Assembly (NCBI RefSeq): GCF_901709675.1
Contig: NC_051103.1
Span: 3,767,501 to 3,831,500 of the forward strand
Source: Syngnathus acus
Lineage: Eukaryota > Chordata > Actinopteri > Syngnathiformes > Syngnathidae
Reading direction: 5' to 3'
Length of the DNA: 64,000 nt
Shown: positions 62,003 to 64,000 of the stretch, piece by piece
How positions within the stretch are numbered: the first letter of the stretch is position 1
Layout: every line of letters begins with the position of its first letter
Program-made: the position numbers and the translations under genes
Notes under the pieces: generated by a model
The model's database searches: none
What the model was told of the DNA's origin: nothing
What the model saw: only the letters and a program-made list of their open reading frames with translations

Positions 62003-64000
62003 TCAAGTACGAGACTGCAATGCGAGCCTTTGAACCGTTTCTGACAGGTGAGACATGTCAGCCTGCAGCGCCTGATGCTTCATGGACTCGAGTGTCCGAA
62101 CCTAGGCATAGAATTGATTCCATTGGTACAGTGATACATCCCCCCCCCAAAAAAAAAAAAATCTGTGTTGTTGCAAAACTCACAGAAATGCGCGTCTCAC
62201 AGTGTCCATGTTTGTGACTGAGATTCCACAAATTGACGGCCAGCTGGCTCAGCTTGTTGTTCCTCAGGTCTCCATGAGCGAGCAGGACGCAGAAGAGCGA
62301 GAAGGCCAAAGCGCCTTGGCGGCGAGTGCTCAACTGCTGCTCCCAAAACACAACGCCATTTTTTTTCTAATCTCCTCGCAAGGCAGGAGAAGCTCAAAAC
62401 ACAGTTCCTCACCTCCTCTCGACCGAGAGCCTTCAGGTGGTCCAGGATCTGCCCGATCAGGGTCTCGCACAGTTTGTTAATCTCCGTGAGGAATTTTGGG
62501 TCTCCGCCGTATAGGGTCTCATTCGAGTCCACTGAAATGTTGAAAGGACAATAAAAGTGTTTGCCGTGATTAAAAGATTGTGTTTACCTTTTGGAATTGT
62601 GTACAGGTATGTTTCCTGGCTCATGGCAGCCAGCAGGGGGAGGGCGGAGATGTACACGCGGACTTTGGCGTCACTGTTGTCCTCCCAAGCGTAATCCTGC
62701 ACCATGTTGAGCACACCTCGGACTAAGTAGAGCACACCATGTTCTGGATGATCCTGTAAGCATGCATATTATGAACACTTAACTCCATGCTTGTCTATAA
62801 AAAGTCTCTTGTTAGTACCGGGACGACTAGAAGCGTAGCCAGGAAGTTGTTGACAAAGTCGAGCAGGAAACTCTCCGAAGAGCGAAGCTTCCCTTCCACG
62901 CTGATGGAGCGTGGCACTTCCGGAAGGATACTGACTGCTGCTTTTAAGAAAGCATCCGCTGCAAGACGAGAGTGGAAAGTTGACAATGGAATATGAAATG
63001 AGGTTTTTATAGACAGAAAAAAAAGTTTTTTAGTGCCGGCCTCACCTTGGGATAAACACTGGTTGGCCAAAGCAACCTGGCCAGACAGCAGATAAAGATG
63101 GAGACGACTGAAGATGCTGCTGAGTGACGGGATGGTGATAAAACTGTAGGCGGCACATGCCTGGAGGACAGAAACGATCCATCAACTGGCACAAATTGGC
63201 GAGATGTCAATTTAACTCACCCGGACGAATGCGGCGGTTTTGCGGGAATGATTTCCACGCATCACCCTTCTGGTCTCCATCGCGAGCTGATTCACCGTCT
63301 GAATATGACAAGTGAATTAGCTTGTGTGTGTGTCGCAGAACAAAATGTTACTGTTTTTGAACAAATTGGTGAATTTGAGTGTAAAATGTCAAAATTAAAA
63401 TCATTTTTAAAAATGAGGAATTTTTTACTTTTTGATAAATCTAGAGTACGAGTTTCATACTGACGTGAATGAGATGAACCAGGACGGGCTCCAGGTTGCA
63501 GAATGTGGCTCTGGCCTCCACGCAAAAACTCAACTGTTGCTCAAAGTCTCGGCCAAAGGAAACCTGAGCACAAAGACAAACGGTTCAAAAAGAGACAAAC
63601 AAATCTCCCGATTGGCTTTATCAATTCTCACCTGTAAAATCGCAGATCGGACATAAAAAGGAATTATTTACCAATTTAAGACCAATTTAATGTTTGTGAA
63701 ATTATTTCCAAATGTGCAATCTGAATCAGCTCCGGATGAATATTGATCAGATTCTGACCTCATTTTTTTTCTCCCCCATTTGGTATGATCAAGATGTGGA
63801 TTACCATAAAACAAAAACGAATAGAAATATCCTTGGTAGAAAACCTACCCATTGTAAAAAGTCAGGTTGACAGAACTGCAAACACGAGGTTCCACACAAA
63901 TAATTAGCATGTGTCAATAAAATAAAAAGCTCCTCGGAAGAAGTCATTAAAAGCAAGACCAGCTCACCACGCGCATAAAGCCGATGATGAGCACCGACAA
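62003..64000 (-). CDS. vps35l: VPS35L (VPS35-like, retriever complex), 3' exons, partial
   Basis: The C-terminal part only; the gene continues beyond the right edge. Exons on the minus strand: 63968-64000 (partial), probably 63849-63875, then 63465-63563, 63221-63298, 63046-63160, 62819-62958, 62588-62753, 62413-62531, 62184-62339 and 62003-62101 (TGA 62003-62005). Phases agree. Blocks include [108 protein letters not shown] and [20 protein letters not shown]. It matches vertebrate VPS35L (formerly C16orf62), the scaffold of retriever, which with the CCC complex recycles integrins and other cargo from endosomes. The segment is an alpha-solenoid. The 27-nt exon (FCQPDFLQW) is the least certain. 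Confidence 0.93.

Overview
The window is teleost nuclear DNA: intron-rich vertebrate genes with short GT-AG introns, TTAGGG-type repeat DNA, fish dispersed-repeat fragments and CA/GT microsatellites. I rebuilt coding exons by hand from conserved protein blocks, splice sites and phase. Orthology names come from memory of the families and were not checked against a database; the species cannot be named.

Layout, left to right. 1003-2878 (+) is the 3' half of fam20c (secretory-pathway kinase). 4835-6570 holds a CCAAT/CRE promoter-like block, diverged tandem duplications and an unassigned spliced locus. 7358-9512 (-) is cbx7 (Polycomb chromobox). 11382-16838 (-) is josd1 (Josephin deubiquitinase); its last intron carries a 3.66 kb unit made of two direct hAT elements around a telomere-repeat-derived satellite, with one 8-bp target duplication around the whole unit. 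18464-20353 (-) is an odd GIMAP/AIG1-type GTPase with N-terminal repeats encoded one per exon. 21145-23859 (-) is xrcc6 (Ku70). 26566-35693 (-) is a shisa8-like AMPA-receptor auxiliary protein. 40398-55974 (-) is mrtfa (SRF coactivator) with an 8.95 kb intron. 58405-60688 (+) is get4 (tail-anchored protein targeting). 62003-64000 (-) is the 3' part of vps35l (Commander/retriever endosomal sorting), running off the right edge.

Most of these are housekeeping or developmental genes with unrelated jobs; they are neighbours by synteny, not by pathway. cbx7, josd1, xrcc6, shisa8 and mrtfa correspond to human 22q13, while fam20c and get4 correspond to human 7p22. get4 and vps35l are tail-to-tail, with poly(A) signals about 60 bp apart; mrtfa and get4 are head-to-head.

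The most unusual items are the composite hAT/telomere-satellite unit inside josd1, which is oriented so that the josd1 pre-mRNA would contain UUAGGG repeats, and the GIMAP-like gene with three 51-nt symmetric exons (plus a likely 42-nt one) encoding a Trp/Arg/Gly-patterned repeat ahead of a G domain with non-consensus nucleotide-binding residues.
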